From the NCBI GenBank assembly GCA_015057625.1, contig SVDZ01000003.1, forward strand, positions 1 through 64,000: DNA of 64,000 nt, in the 5' to 3' direction. Below are positions 47,012-56,067 of the stretch, piece by piece (the stretch's first letter is position 1; the number at the start of each line of letters is the position of its first letter). Both the position numbers and the translations under genes were made by a program. Source of the DNA: Lachnospiraceae bacterium (GTDB lineage: Bacteria > Bacillota > Clostridia > Lachnospirales > Lachnospiraceae). The notes beneath the pieces were generated by a model. The model worked only from the letters and a program-made list of their open reading frames with translations. It was not told where the DNA came from and did no database searches.

Positions 47012-48406
47012 TTATCTTTCTATTGTCAACTTAAGACAATTAACTGTTTTTTCTGTCACCTTATAGTAACTGCTAAGTCTGTAACCAACAACCCATACAA
47101 TGTGGCTTCCGTCAGCCACCAATAGTATGTTATCCCTCTCTTCTCTGGGAATTTTCTCATTAATGAAATAATCTTTCAATTTTTTAGTATTGCCGTCTAA
47201 ATCAATTGTAATGTAATCTCCGGTCTGTCGTTTTCTGACGGTTAATGCACCTTTTATCTTATCACAATCAATCCATTTAGTATATATTAAATCGGGGATA
47301 TTTTGTTCGAATGTCTCCATATTTTCCCCTATTGTATTTACTTTTGCCACCTTTACAGTCTCATTATCAATTATATTTCCGTTTTCAAATATTATCTCAT
47401 TTATATCAGGCTCACTTTTCAACTCTTCCTCATTATTCCTTTGAAAAAACTCAACTGTTTTGTACCCCTTCTTTACAACAATACCGTATGGTAAATCTAT
47501 TGAAGCACCTGTTTCTGCCCAAAACAATTTGCAGGCCAACCTAATATGAAGAGACGTAATATCCTTTAATTTTCCGGCAATGCCTTGAATCACCATTCTG
47601 ATCACTCTTTTTGTCATAGCGGAATGTTCTGTGATTATATCCGTTGAAATTACATATCTTTCACCTGTTTTGCTGACATATTTGCTAAATGTAGCCTCCG
47701 TCTGTTTTTGAAGATAATCCTCTATCTCAAGCATACTTTCCCCAGTCTTTGCTATATTGATGTCTGCTGCTTTGTTAAGATTCTCTTTAACATACGGAAT
47801 CACTATATTTCTCAGTTTATTTCTTGAGTAATCATTTGATAAATTTGTACTGTCCGTTCTATAATTGATTCCTTCATTTTCAAGATAACTCTCAATCTCA
47901 TCTCTTGTAAGGCACAGTATCGGTCTTATAATTTCATCTCTTTTAGGCTTGATGCCACACAATCCGCCTATTCCTGTTCCTCTGAACAAATTAAACAGAA
48001 TCGTCTCCGACACATCATTGAGATTATGTGCAACTGCAATACAGTCTGCTCCTCTATCCTTCTTTACCTCGCGGAAAATATTGTATCTTGCATTTCTGCC
48101 GGCCTCTTCCTCTGAGCATTTCCACTCTTTTGATAATTTGGCAGCATCAATATCCCTACAAATACACTCAACTCCCATCTTATCACACAATCTGACTACA
48201 TATGCCTGATCCTCATCCGCCTCCTCACCTCTGATATGATGATTTACATGAACTGCGTATAATTTAAGATTGAAGAAATCTCTCAATTTGCAAAGCATAG
48301 TCAACAGGCACACTGAATCCGCGCCACCTGAAACTCCTACTACAATTCCATCTCCCTGCTCTATCATTCTATTTTCATTTATAAAATCTAATACCTTTTT
48401 TTCCAT
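47012..48406 (-). CDS. tilS: tRNA(Ile)-lysidine synthase
   Basis: A 464-residue enzyme. The PP-loop is VVGVSGGADSVCLL. NHHIRGEEADEDQAYV and VAHNLNDVSETILFNLFRGTG follow. The C-terminal ~100 residues form the tRNA-contact domain, with KLKDYFINEKIPREERD. It changes C34 of tRNA-Ile2 to lysidine. Confidence 0.96.
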   Translation of the reverse strand: MEKKVLDFINENRMIEQGDGIVVGVSGGADSVCLLTMLCKLRDFFNLKLYAVHVNHHIRGEEADEDQAYVVRLCDKMGVECICRDIDAAKLSKEWKCSEEEAGRNARYNIFREVKKDRGADCIAVAHNLNDVSETILFNLFRGTGIGGLCGIKPKRDEIIRPILCLTRDEIESYLENEGINYRTDSTNLSNDYSRNKLRNIVIPYVKENLNKAADINIAKTGESMLEIEDYLQKQTEATFSKYVSKTGERYVISTDIITEHSAMTKRVIRMVIQGIAGKLKDITSLHIRLACKLFWAETGASIDLPYGIVVKKGYKTVEFFQRNNEEELKSEPDINEIIFENGNIIDNETVKVAKVNTIGENMETFEQNIPDLIYTKWIDCDKIKGALTVRKRQTGDYITIDLDGNTKKLKDYFINEKIPREERDNILLVADGSHIVWVVGYRLSSYYKVTEKTVNCLKLTIER

Positions 48407-48437
48407 ATGAATAATATACTTTACTGATTTTGCAAAG

Positions 48438-50300
48438 TCAAATTTTATCCCAAATGCCTGCGACCAGAACTGTCATATCATCCTTTCGCCTTGTACCAAG
48501 TTTTTTCTCTACACTTTCAAGAATCTGATTTGCCAATTTTTGAGGGTTATTTGTATCAATATCCATTATAATTCTTCCAACTGCTTCCTCCCTCTCTCCT
48601 GCTTCGAATCCATCTGTCACTCCGTCTGATATCATTATTACAAAATCACCATTATATAGTTTCTTTGACACAGTCTCCATCTCGGCGCTTTTCACAGACC
48701 CTATAGGCAAAGTTGTGGACTTTATGCATTCTACCCAGTTTCCTCTTTTTATATACGTGCAGGCCGCGCCCATTTTCACAAGATTGCAAGTTCCCGAATA
48801 CAAATCAATCATTCCAACATCAATTGCCATTGGGCTATCCCATTGATTACCACACATTAGCGTGGAATTAATAAGCTTAAGGCTCGTTTCCTTTTCAAAA
48901 CCGTTCTTCATTAACTGTTCCAACATATCAAGCACGATTCCACTGTATTTTCCGGCTTTCTTCCCGACTCCCATACCATCGCACACACTAAGAAGGCATT
49001 TCCCAAACTTCAACTTTGTTATAGAATAATTATCCCCTGATATAGGTTCATTTTCTTTTACTCTCTTCGCGACCTTACAGATTACATTAAAATTAGTATC
49101 CTGCACCATACTTATAGTTATATCTGAGCACAATTCATAACTCATCTTTACCTGAAGTAATTTCGATACCTCACCCCCAAATTTTTTTCTGTCAAAACCT
49201 TTTTTCATCTTCTTCATCAGCTTTATCTCAACAAAAATAATTCCTCCGTCTACTCTTGAGATACTTATCTTTCTGGCGGGATTTTTCATTTCCTTTAAAA
49301 GCTGACCAACTACCCTCTTTGCTCGGTCATATTTCTTTTCCTCTGCATAATCTTTCTCTCCAAAGCTTTCGATAATATCAGCCATTTCATTAAGTTGAAG
49401 AGCTACAGCTTCTCTTCCCTCTTCCATTCTGCTTCTCCAAATAAAATTAAGCCTTGCCCTCTCGAAAATACTGTTTACTCCTGTTATGAGTTCTCCCTGA
49501 TTTATGCATTGCGCACTAACTTCCTCTGGCAAAATTTCCCTACTCACTTTACCGTTATTTTTCGCCAATTCTATCATATTCATAATATTCTTCTTTGAAT
49601 TTTGGGATTTACTTCCCCAACAAACCCCCGAATTTACACACTCCGCACACACTTCTCCCGTCAACTGATTTGCCAGGTGGCTTGCATTCATCGTATCTTT
49701 ATTTTTCATATCTGCACCCGGAAGATTCATAATCCTGTCTGATAGATATCTAAATCCCATAGCTGCACTTTCTATTCTTCTGTCAGTCCACATCTTATTA
49801 TCGTCTTTAATGCTCATATTTAATCCATTTTCAAGAAAGCCCTTTATGGCAATACAAAACACCATACTTCCTGAACCTGACACCAATGTAAGCATAAATA
49901 TAATGAATAATCGATAATAGCTGTCATATAATAAATTTTCACCGTAGAGAGTTGTTAAATCCGTATCCATAAACCACTCCCCCAATTCCATTAATAATGT
50001 TGATGCTCCTGTTATCACCGCAATACTATTTATGTTAACTGTTTTACTTTTCTTCCTATGTAACAAGACCGTGTTCATTACCGCCACCATCAATGTCCCA
50101 TACTTTACGCACCCGATAATTCCCATTGAATTAAATAGGCCGACAATCATTAACGGAAACATAATAAAATATCCTCCCCCCACTGCCGTAACCGCTCCAA
50201 GCCATGCCGTCGCAAGTGGATTGTATTCTAATATAACGCACTGAGTTAACAACACACCTATCATTTGTACAATTAATGGTTTTACTACTCTTCTTTTCAT
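48438..50300 (-). CDS. spoIIE: Stage II sporulation protein E-like PP2C phosphatase (short form)
   Basis: A 620-residue protein. Five or six membrane helices lie in residues 10-185, fewer than the ten of Bacillus SpoIIE (827 residues). A regulatory segment follows, then a PP2C phosphatase domain (about 405-620) with metal-binding DGMGVGKKAGKYS and SDGVTD. SpoIIE dephosphorylates SpoIIAA to activate sigma-F. The start is the third of three ATGs (50300), seven bases after GGAGG. Position between divIC and tilS confirms the assignment. Confidence 0.9.
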   Translation of the reverse strand: MKRRVVKPLIVQMIGVLLTQCVILEYNPLATAWLGAVTAVGGGYFIMFPLMIVGLFNSMGIIGCVKYGTLMVAVMNTVLLHRKKSKTVNINSIAVITGASTLLMELGEWFMDTDLTTLYGENLLYDSYYRLFIIFMLTLVSGSGSMVFCIAIKGFLENGLNMSIKDDNKMWTDRRIESAAMGFRYLSDRIMNLPGADMKNKDTMNASHLANQLTGEVCAECVNSGVCWGSKSQNSKKNIMNMIELAKNNGKVSREILPEEVSAQCINQGELITGVNSIFERARLNFIWRSRMEEGREAVALQLNEMADIIESFGEKDYAEEKKYDRAKRVVGQLLKEMKNPARKISISRVDGGIIFVEIKLMKKMKKGFDRKKFGGEVSKLLQVKMSYELCSDITISMVQDTNFNVICKVAKRVKENEPISGDNYSITKLKFGKCLLSVCDGMGVGKKAGKYSGIVLDMLEQLMKNGFEKETSLKLINSTLMCGNQWDSPMAIDVGMIDLYSGTCNLVKMGAACTYIKRGNWVECIKSTTLPIGSVKSAEMETVSKKLYNGDFVIMISDGVTDGFEAGEREEAVGRIIMDIDTNNPQKLANQILESVEKKLGTRRKDDMTVLVAGIWDKI

Positions 50301-50430
50301 CATCATACCTCCACACTTATTCCAACGTGCAAAGTATACAATGTTCTCTTCAAAAAAAATGTCAAAAAAAAGGAACATTGCCATTATACTTTTTGACAAT
50401 TGTTCCTTAAATAAATCAATTAACTTCCTC

Positions 50431-50796
50431 TTAGTTAGCCGGTTTGAATATAACCTCATTAGGATAAATAAGTCCCAACTTTCTGGCCTGTTCCTCAATA
50501 TAAGCATTGGTCTTTACATAAACCTTCTTTTCTTCAAGCTCCTCTGCCATCTTCAACTGTTCATCATACTCTGCCTGAAGCTTTTGCTTTTGTTCATTAA
50601 GTTCCGCAAGTTTTTTCTTCGAACTATTAATATTTATAATAAATACACTACTTACTATAGAAACAACAACAATAATAATTGCTATCATAACGCGGTTATC
50701 ATTTCTTCTCTTTGCCTTGCTTCTTCGGCTCACCCTTGAAGTAGCTGTATTTGGTCTTACTCTTTTGTTTTTCGCGGAATGCTGTCCACTTGCCAT
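50431..50796 (-). CDS. divIC: Septum formation initiator, FtsB/DivIC family
   Basis: A 121-residue single-pass membrane protein. A basic cytoplasmic end (1-33), one helix (about 36-57), a coiled coil (about 60-95, SKKKLAELNEQKQKLQ), and the C-terminal QARKLGLIYPNEVIF are typical for DivIC. It joins FtsL and DivIB in the divisome. The GAGG site eight bases before ATG 50796 supports this start, which creates a 98-bp overlap with yabQ in another frame. Confidence 0.9.
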   Translation of the reverse strand: MASGQHSAKNKRVRPNTATSRVSRRSKAKRRNDNRVMIAIIIVVVSIVSSVFIININSSKKKLAELNEQKQKLQAEYDEQLKMAEELEEKKVYVKTNAYIEEQARKLGLIYPNEVIFKPAN

Positions 50797-51163
50797 ACAT
50801 GTGTCCTCTTTTCCTTTTTAATACTCTAAACATAAGTTTAATAGGTTTAGATACAAATATCAATGCTTTAACACAATAATTCACAAAAATGTTACTTACA
50901 CTAAAGTGATACATAAACATCGCTGAAAATATAACCCCTATTGCATAAAGCCTGACCCCACCGTAATTATATGTTAAAAAAACAAAATAAGCCACACCTG
51001 AAAATACAATCCAATAAACAAAGTCTCCTATAATTTTGGATTGATACCCTAATTTAAAGAATCTCCTTGCTACTCTAAAAATATCGTAGACAACAGACAT
51101 AACAATCCCCAGTATATAGGATGCTGCAATTAAAATCAACTGCTGCTCAATAAATTTTGTCAC
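50699..51163 (-). CDS. yabQ: Spore cortex biosynthesis protein YabQ
   Basis: A 154-residue membrane protein with about four helices: QQLILIAASYILGIVMSVVYDIFR at the start (given here in parts), then three more up to residue 100. A strongly basic tail follows. YabQ is needed for spore cortex formation in Bacillus. The GTG start shares one base with the yabP stop. Its tail overlaps divIC. Confidence 0.85.
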   Translation of the reverse strand: MTKFIEQQLILIAASYILGIVMSVVYDIFRVARRFFKLGYQSKIIGDFVYWIVFSGVAYFVFLTYNYGGVRLYAIGVIFSAMFMYHFSVSNIFVNYCVKALIFVSKPIKLMFRVLKRKRGHMYGKWTAFREKQKSKTKYSYFKGEPKKQGKEKK

Positions 51164-51444
51164 TAACTTAGCAGCCTCTTCATTATGGATTTACCTTTTT
51201 TTGAAAAAGATGAAACGTCAGAGTAGTTAATGCTGTCTGCACTCCCTTCGACTTCAACTTCCCCTTCTTCAAGTTTGACTTTTCTAACCTTAAGGTCGCT
51301 TCCTTTTATTGTTAACATACCACAGGTGGATTCAAGTATTATCTCCTTGAGATCAAATGAAATTACATCTATAATTCCTGAAATAACAATACTTCCTCTG
51401 TTTGTCATTAATAATTTATGGGTTCCCGGCTGTGACTGTTCCAT
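51163..51444 (-). CDS. yabP: Sporulation protein YabP
   Basis: A 93-residue YabP/YqfC family protein. NRGSIVISGIIDVISFD and LEEGEVEVEG are typical. It takes part in spore formation with YabQ. It is the first gene of the yabP-yabQ-divIC-spoIIE run, 55 bp after rqcP. Confidence 0.92.
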   Translation of the reverse strand: MEQSQPGTHKLLMTNRGSIVISGIIDVISFDLKEIILESTCGMLTIKGSDLKVRKVKLEEGEVEVEGSADSINYSDVSSFSKKGKSIMKRLLS

Positions 51445-51499
51445 AAAGCTCCTACCTCTTATTAGTTTAACGACATTAACCTATGGTACATTCTATGAA

Positions 51500-51742
51500 T
51501 TATGTTAAGTCTTTATACATTTCTACAGCATTTTCTTTTTTAACTGTCTCATTTAATGAAAGAACTTCAACTTTAACTGTTCTCTGGCCAAACATAATCT
51601 CTAAAATATCACCAACTTTAACTTCAGCGGATGCTTTCACTACTTTTCCATTGATAAGAACTCTTCCGGCATCACATGCTTCGTTAGCCACTGTTCTTCT
51701 CTTAATAATTCTTGAAACTTTCAAATATTTATCTACTCTCAT
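51500..51742 (-). CDS. rqcP: S4-domain RNA-binding protein RqcP (Hsp15-like)
   Basis: An 80-residue S4-domain protein. MRVDKYLKVSRIIKRRTVAN and GRVLINGKVVKAS are the S4 signatures. RqcP helps RqcH add Ala tails to stalled chains on the large ribosomal subunit. Position next to yabP and HU is the usual one in Clostridia. Confidence 0.93.
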   Translation of the reverse strand: MRVDKYLKVSRIIKRRTVANEACDAGRVLINGKVVKASAEVKVGDILEIMFGQRTVKVEVLSLNETVKKENAVEMYKDLT

Positions 51743-51777
51743 ATCTCCTCCTGCCGATAAATTTTGCTATTTGGCAA

Positions 51778-51814
51778 AAACAAAGGAGCCTTTGCCATTG
51801 CAAAAGCTCCTGAA
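51778..51814 (-). terminator. Terminator after the HU gene
   Basis: Stem GGAGCCTTTGC / GCAAAAGCTCC around CATT, with T-rich sequence after it on the minus strand. Confidence 0.75.
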
Positions 51815-51836
51815 ATAATCTAACTATATCAAAGAA

Positions 51837-52109
51837 TTAGTTGATAGCATCTTTTAATGCTTTACCAGCTTTGAACTTTGGAACGTTAGATGCAGCGATT
51901 GTGATAGTCTTTCCTGTTAAAGGATTTCTTCCCTGTCTCTCTGCTCTCTTAGAAACTTCGAATGTACCAAATCCAACTAACTGAACCTTGTCATCAGCCT
52001 TTAATGCTTCTTCAACTACTTCTGCGTAAGCCTTTACAGCCTTTGTAGCGTCTGCTTTTGATAATCCTGTCTTTTCAGCAATTGCTGCGATAAATTCTGT
52101 CTTGTTCAT
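51837..52109 (-). CDS. hup: DNA-binding protein HU
   Basis: A 90-residue HU protein: [20 protein letters not shown] at the start and [18 protein letters not shown] at the DNA-binding arm. It is the main nucleoid protein. It has its own promoter and terminator, so it is probably strongly expressed. Confidence 0.97.
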   Translation of the reverse strand: MNKTEFIAAIAEKTGLSKADATKAVKAYAEVVEEALKADDKVQLVGFGTFEVSKRAERQGRNPLTGKTITIAASNVPKFKAGKALKDAIN

Positions 52110-52172
52110 CGTATAATTCCTCCTAATATAAAATATATAATAATACGTTTTCTCGCGTATACCTCAAGTAAA

Positions 52173-52202
52173 TTTATACCATTTTTATAGTGCGATTGTC
52201 AA
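52173..52202 (-). promoter_or_regulatory. Promoter of the HU gene
   Basis: TTGACA (52197-52202) and TATAAA (52173-52178) with an 18-bp spacer, 63 bp before the start. Confidence 0.7.
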
Positions 52203-52288
52203 GCAAATATAAGGATTTTAGCCTTATTTTATCGGATTTTTTTGCTATTTTTATAAAAACGGTCCAATACTCTGAAAAAGTTCTATAA

Positions 52289-52834
52289 TCAGATGAACAA
52301 ACTACCAAAATATGTCACTGCAACACGAATTATTTTTTCTTCAAACTCATCAAAATTCTTGTTTTTATCCTCACTAATAAGGCCTACTGTTCCCACTACA
52401 TCTCCCTGTGAAATAATTGGGTATATTAACTGTTTTTTTCCGGAAACACTCTCGCCTTCATAAACCGAACATCTCAGCCTTGTTTCTTTACAAGTGTTGA
52501 TTTCTTTTCTTTGCTCCATTACACTCTCAAGATGCTGACTCAGATTCCTGTTTTCATATTCTTTTTTCAGTTTTCCCTCTGATGCAATAATCTGATCTCT
52601 GTCAGAGATAAATACTGTCATCTTAGTAATATCTGCCATAGCCTTGGCGTAGGCCTTGGCAAAATTAGTCATTTCCCCAAGGGGTGAATACTTTTTCAGC
52701 ACAATTTCGCCCTCCCTGGCAGTAAATATTTCCATGGGATCACCTTCTTTTATCCTGAAATTTTTTCTAATCTCTTTGGGTATAACTATTCTTCCAAGCT
52801 TATCGACAGCCCTTATAACTCCCGTTGCCCTCAT
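52289..52834 (-). CDS. spoVT: Stage V sporulation protein T
   Basis: A 181-residue regulator. The N-terminal AbrB domain reads ATGVIRAVDKLGRIVIPKEI, and a GAF-like domain fills the rest (about 55-181). SpoVT modulates sigma-G genes in the forespore. Its length matches Bacillus SpoVT (178). Confidence 0.94.
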   Translation of the reverse strand: MRATGVIRAVDKLGRIVIPKEIRKNFRIKEGDPMEIFTAREGEIVLKKYSPLGEMTNFAKAYAKAMADITKMTVFISDRDQIIASEGKLKKEYENRNLSQHLESVMEQRKEINTCKETRLRCSVYEGESVSGKKQLIYPIISQGDVVGTVGLISEDKNKNFDEFEEKIIRVAVTYFGSLFI

Positions 52835-52893
52835 ATAATCTCTCCTTTTTATTTTTTATTATCCGTAATAAATAAGAGATTATACATATATTG

Positions 52894-53106
52894 TTATTCC
52901 GCGCAGGCAACAACAGTTTTTGTTTTGATATATCTTCCGTTTTTTACTCTTTCATCCTTTGGTTTTTTTGTTTCGGCAGGAATTGCCCAGACATTGCCAA
53001 ATTTTATGGCCCCTTTGATACGTCCCTGAAGACATAAAGTATTAATTCTTCTTTCGCTAATCCCCCAAAGTTCCGACATTTCTCTTAATGTTTTAAAATT
53101 ACTCAT
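52894..53106 (-). CDS. Small helix-turn-helix protein under a cyclic-di-GMP riboswitch
   Basis: A 70-residue protein. Residues 5-40 (TLREMSELWGISERRINTLC) look like an excisionase/MerR-type winged helix, followed by a WAIPAETKKP segment often seen in small HTH proteins of mobile or regulatory origin. The ATG at 53106 has GGGGAGG six bases before it; an upstream in-frame ATG at 53181 has no site. The riboswitch and terminator at 53306-53420 lie in its leader. Its targets are unknown. It could be a c-di-GMP-controlled regulator. Confidence 0.75.
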   Translation of the reverse strand: MSNFKTLREMSELWGISERRINTLCLQGRIKGAIKFGNVWAIPAETKKPKDERVKNGRYIKTKTVVACAE

Positions 53107-53305
53107 AGAAAACCTCCCCATTAAATAAAAAATTTTACTTAATAACTTTTTCATCTCATTCACATAGTTTAAGTTTTTCATCTCAACCAGTATGAGTTCG
53201 TTTTCATATCAACCTGTATATCACCCCATTATTCGGGTTAATTATTGATATTAATGCTATTGGAATCTTTTTTCATAGGGAAATTCAAAGAACTTTTCTA
53301 TGAAA
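53107..53305 (-). other. Long leader between riboswitch terminator and the HTH gene
   Basis: About 200 bp without a gene. It contains two repeated segments (TTTTCATCTCA twice on the plus strand, and CAACC(A/T)GTAT twice), and the strong ribosome site of the HTH gene. No other structure is clear. Confidence 0.5.
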
Positions 53306-53340
53306 TAAAAAAAACATTACAGCTAGTAGCTACAATGCTT
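53306..53340 (-). terminator. Riboswitch-controlled terminator
   Basis: A ten-base stem CATTGTAGCT/AGCTGTAATG around ACT, followed by eight T on the minus strand. The bases ATTGTA in its first arm can pair instead with TACAAT at the 3' edge of the aptamer, giving an antiterminator. Confidence 0.8.
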
Positions 53341-53345
53341 TTTTA

Positions 53346-53420
53346 TTGTATGCAACTGGCTGACATTTTAAAGTCCCTATAGCTTTGCGTCGCTGCCTTT
53401 CGACAGTTTTGCCTTTTTTC
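53346..53420 (-). promoter_or_regulatory. Cyclic-di-GMP-I (GEMM) riboswitch aptamer
   Basis: On the minus strand the aptamer shows GGCAAA, the CTGTC-GAAA-GGCAG tetraloop hairpin, GCGACGCAAAGC, the second hairpin GGGAC...GTC, then AGCC and GTTGC closing the outer helix with GCAA. These are the conserved elements of the type I class, including the GNRA loop. A terminator follows. Formation of the outer helix when ligand is bound would free the terminator arm, so an OFF switch is inferred. Confidence 0.87.
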
Positions 53421-53445
53421 GTTATCAAGTTTTATTATGGTGATA

Positions 53446-53474
53446 ATTTTACTCCCAAGTTCGAATATTGTCAA
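53446..53474 (-). promoter_or_regulatory. Promoter of the riboswitch-HTH transcript
   Basis: TTGACA (53469-53474) and TAAAAT (53446-53451) with a 17-bp spacer, starting the RNA about 20 bases before the aptamer. Confidence 0.8.
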
Positions 53475-53521
53475 CCTACAATTTTCATAATTTTGTTAAC
53501 ATTTTTTTACAAGCTTTAAGC

Positions 53522-54637
53522 TTATTTAATTTTCATTATTCCATTATTGCTGTTAAAGGAGTCTATGTTATACAAAATCAGAACATCACTCACTTTTTCA
53601 TTTTGGTTAACATAATCGCTTATATGTGGCATATAATATCTAGGATCAATTACATGTATCCTTCTGTAGTGATATATCAAAAACGGTATCATGCAATTTG
53701 CAAAACTGTCCTTTACCACAACAAGTTCATCCTCGCTCTCCGCGTTTTCATTTTCTACTATCTGAAGCGCCTGATTTCCTCCGCCAAAAACACTGTATTT
53801 ATCTTTTTTCTTCAGAAAACTGTAGTCGTAAAAACTGTTCTCATCTTTTTTCTTATCAACATAATGAACCACTAATTCATCTTTTTGCAAATCAACCGCT
53901 TCAATAACATCCGGCTTCATGGATCTTATTAGCACTTTTGAGTAAAGAGTACCTCTAAACTCATCACTGAGCACCTTTTTTTCAAACTTCTCTTTTGCCT
54001 TTACCGGAATCCCTACAGCCTCGCAAAATGATTTGTAACCGCAGTATGCTCCATTGTAATTCCAATGGTGATCCAGGTTGTAGAAAACATTTGAATTATT
54101 CTTTTCTATTTCAAGTTCACTCAAAACATCTATCGTATCACACGAAACATCACTATAAATCTGCTCAATAATATTTTTCTCATCCACAATGTCAGGTGCA
54201 TTCGCAGGTATTTTTTCCGAATAAACTGCTGCATCCGTGGGAACCAGCATAAGATGAAGTTTGACTTTCGTCTGATCAATATTTGCAGTAAGTTTTCCCA
54301 TTCTTTCTGTAAATATAGTTGTGTCCGGCTTCTCAATATGCTGAATGAGCCTGTCTTTAGAAACAAATACACCATTCATCTCTTTATAGCCAATAGATTT
54401 TTGAACAGTACTTTTTAAGGACACAAGCCTGTCCCTTCCCGGGAAATGATCTGATATATACTTTTCTACCTCATCTGAAAACTGTCCACTGACAATATTT
54501 TCCACACTCACGGTTGGAAATTTCTGTAATATTCTATTTTCATTTTCTGAAAACTCTTTTTTAGGAAGAGTAATTATTAATACAGGTATTATCAGTAGCA
54601 CTGCTGCAACCGACACCGAAACAACTCTCTTGTACAA
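53522..54637 (-). CDS. DHHW-motif protein, AlgX/DltD-like O-acylation partner
   Basis: A 371-residue protein. An N-terminal membrane anchor (about 5-25) is followed by an SGNH-like fold with the NLDHHWNYNGA motif (about residue 190) that names the family, and a late VVKDSFANCM with the predicted Ser. It acts outside the cell with the MBOAT protein to transfer acyl groups. TTG start with GGAGG. Last gene of the operon. Confidence 0.88.
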   Translation of the reverse strand: MYKRVVSVSVAAVLLIIPVLIITLPKKEFSENENRILQKFPTVSVENIVSGQFSDEVEKYISDHFPGRDRLVSLKSTVQKSIGYKEMNGVFVSKDRLIQHIEKPDTTIFTERMGKLTANIDQTKVKLHLMLVPTDAAVYSEKIPANAPDIVDEKNIIEQIYSDVSCDTIDVLSELEIEKNNSNVFYNLDHHWNYNGAYCGYKSFCEAVGIPVKAKEKFEKKVLSDEFRGTLYSKVLIRSMKPDVIEAVDLQKDELVVHYVDKKKDENSFYDYSFLKKKDKYSVFGGGNQALQIVENENAESEDELVVVKDSFANCMIPFLIYHYRRIHVIDPRYYMPHISDYVNQNEKVSDVLILYNIDSFNSNNGIMKIK

Positions 54638-54655
54638 TATTCTTTCCTCCTGATA

Positions 54656-56047
54656 TTAAAATCTGAAATACAGAAATGGATTGTAAGACTCGCTGATAAT
54701 CATAGCAACTGACAAAACAAACAATAACAGATACACAATCGCTCCGACAAATCCCACTGCTTTCTCATTTTTTTCTTTTAATTTTCCTGTTACAAATGAA
54801 ACTGCCGGTGTGGATAGTACCATTGCCAACAAATATATCCAAACATGCTGAGTCAATATGAAAACGCCTTTGCTGTCTGCCATATTTGAATAATTAAACA
54901 TTCCTTTTACATAAATAGCAATATCCGACAATTTGTCAAAGGAAAATATAATCCAACCAACCATTGCAAAAAAGCATACGTAAATATGTGCAACCACTGA
55001 CGGCAACTTTTCCAACGCATTTTTCAACACAAATTTTTCTATTATCAGAATAATTCCAAAGTAAATTCCCCAGAGCATAAAATTCCACTGTGCGCCATGC
55101 CAGAACCCTGTCAGAGCCCAGACAACAAATATATTAATTATATTTCTAGGTACACTACATCTGGATCCTCCAAGAGGAATGTACACATAATCTTTAAACC
55201 ATGTAGTTAATGACATATGCCATCTACGCCAAAATTCAGATACAGACTTTGCAATGTATGGATAGTTAAAGTTTTCAGGGAAAGTAAAGCCTATCATTCG
55301 CCCGATACCAATTGCCATATCGGAATATCCTGAGAAATCAAAATAAATCTGAAGTGAAAAAGCCAAAATACCAAGCCACAGTGTTAGAGCAGACTGTCCT
55401 GCGATCCCACTGTTTTGTATGTCCGTAAACACTGCGCCCACACTGTTTGCTATTAATACCTTCTTAAATAATCCCCTTAAAAATCTCTGCATTCCATTGT
55501 CGAAAGATTTTAAGTCAATATTTCTTTTGTGAAGTTCTTCGCCCACTATACTGTATCTGACTATAGGACCGGCAATAAGCTGAGGAAACATTGATACATA
55601 TGTCATAAAATCTAAGAAGTTATGCTCCGTTTTAACCTTTCCTCTATAGACATCAATGCTGTAACTCATTGTCTGGAAAGTATAAAAACTTATACCTATC
55701 GGAAGAGCAAGCTTTGGCACTATAACCGAAAGTCCTGTTATTTCATTAAAAGTAGTGACGAGCAATGTCGAATACTTAAAAAAGCCAAGCATAGACAAGT
55801 TGACACATACTGATATTATCAAAAAAATTATTTTTTTCTTTGGAAACTTTTCGATACATATACCATTCATATAATCCACTATAGAGGAGAATACCATAAG
55901 CCCAATATATATAGGCTCCCCCCATGCATAAAAAACAAGACTAAAAATACAGAGAACTATATTTTTAGCCTTAAATGGTACAATGTAATAAATCAAAAAG
56001 AAAATAGGTAAAAACATAAACATAAATGTTGAACTACTAAATACCAT
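54656..56047 (-). CDS. MBOAT family O-acyltransferase (AlgI/DltB-like)
   Basis: A 463-residue membrane protein with about 11-12 helices. It has the family segments YFDFSGYSDMAIGIGRM, NFNYPYIAKSVSEFWRRWHMS, and the catalytic His in TGFWHGAQWNF. It moves acyl groups, usually acetyl, across the membrane to modify wall polymers or exopolysaccharide. It is 18 bp upstream of the DHHW gene. Confidence 0.93.
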   Translation of the reverse strand: MVFSSSTFMFMFLPIFFLIYYIVPFKAKNIVLCIFSLVFYAWGEPIYIGLMVFSSIVDYMNGICIEKFPKKKIIFLIISVCVNLSMLGFFKYSTLLVTTFNEITGLSVIVPKLALPIGISFYTFQTMSYSIDVYRGKVKTEHNFLDFMTYVSMFPQLIAGPIVRYSIVGEELHKRNIDLKSFDNGMQRFLRGLFKKVLIANSVGAVFTDIQNSGIAGQSALTLWLGILAFSLQIYFDFSGYSDMAIGIGRMIGFTFPENFNYPYIAKSVSEFWRRWHMSLTTWFKDYVYIPLGGSRCSVPRNIINIFVVWALTGFWHGAQWNFMLWGIYFGIILIIEKFVLKNALEKLPSVVAHIYVCFFAMVGWIIFSFDKLSDIAIYVKGMFNYSNMADSKGVFILTQHVWIYLLAMVLSTPAVSFVTGKLKEKNEKAVGFVGAIVYLLLFVLSVAMIISESYNPFLYFRF

Positions 56048-56067
56048 TTTACTACCTTCTTTATTTA

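Noticed and set aside
50301-50507. Extra 69 residues at the start of SpoIIE
   Set aside because: The strong GGAGG site lies before the third ATG at 50300; the upstream frame has no site and is not membrane-like.
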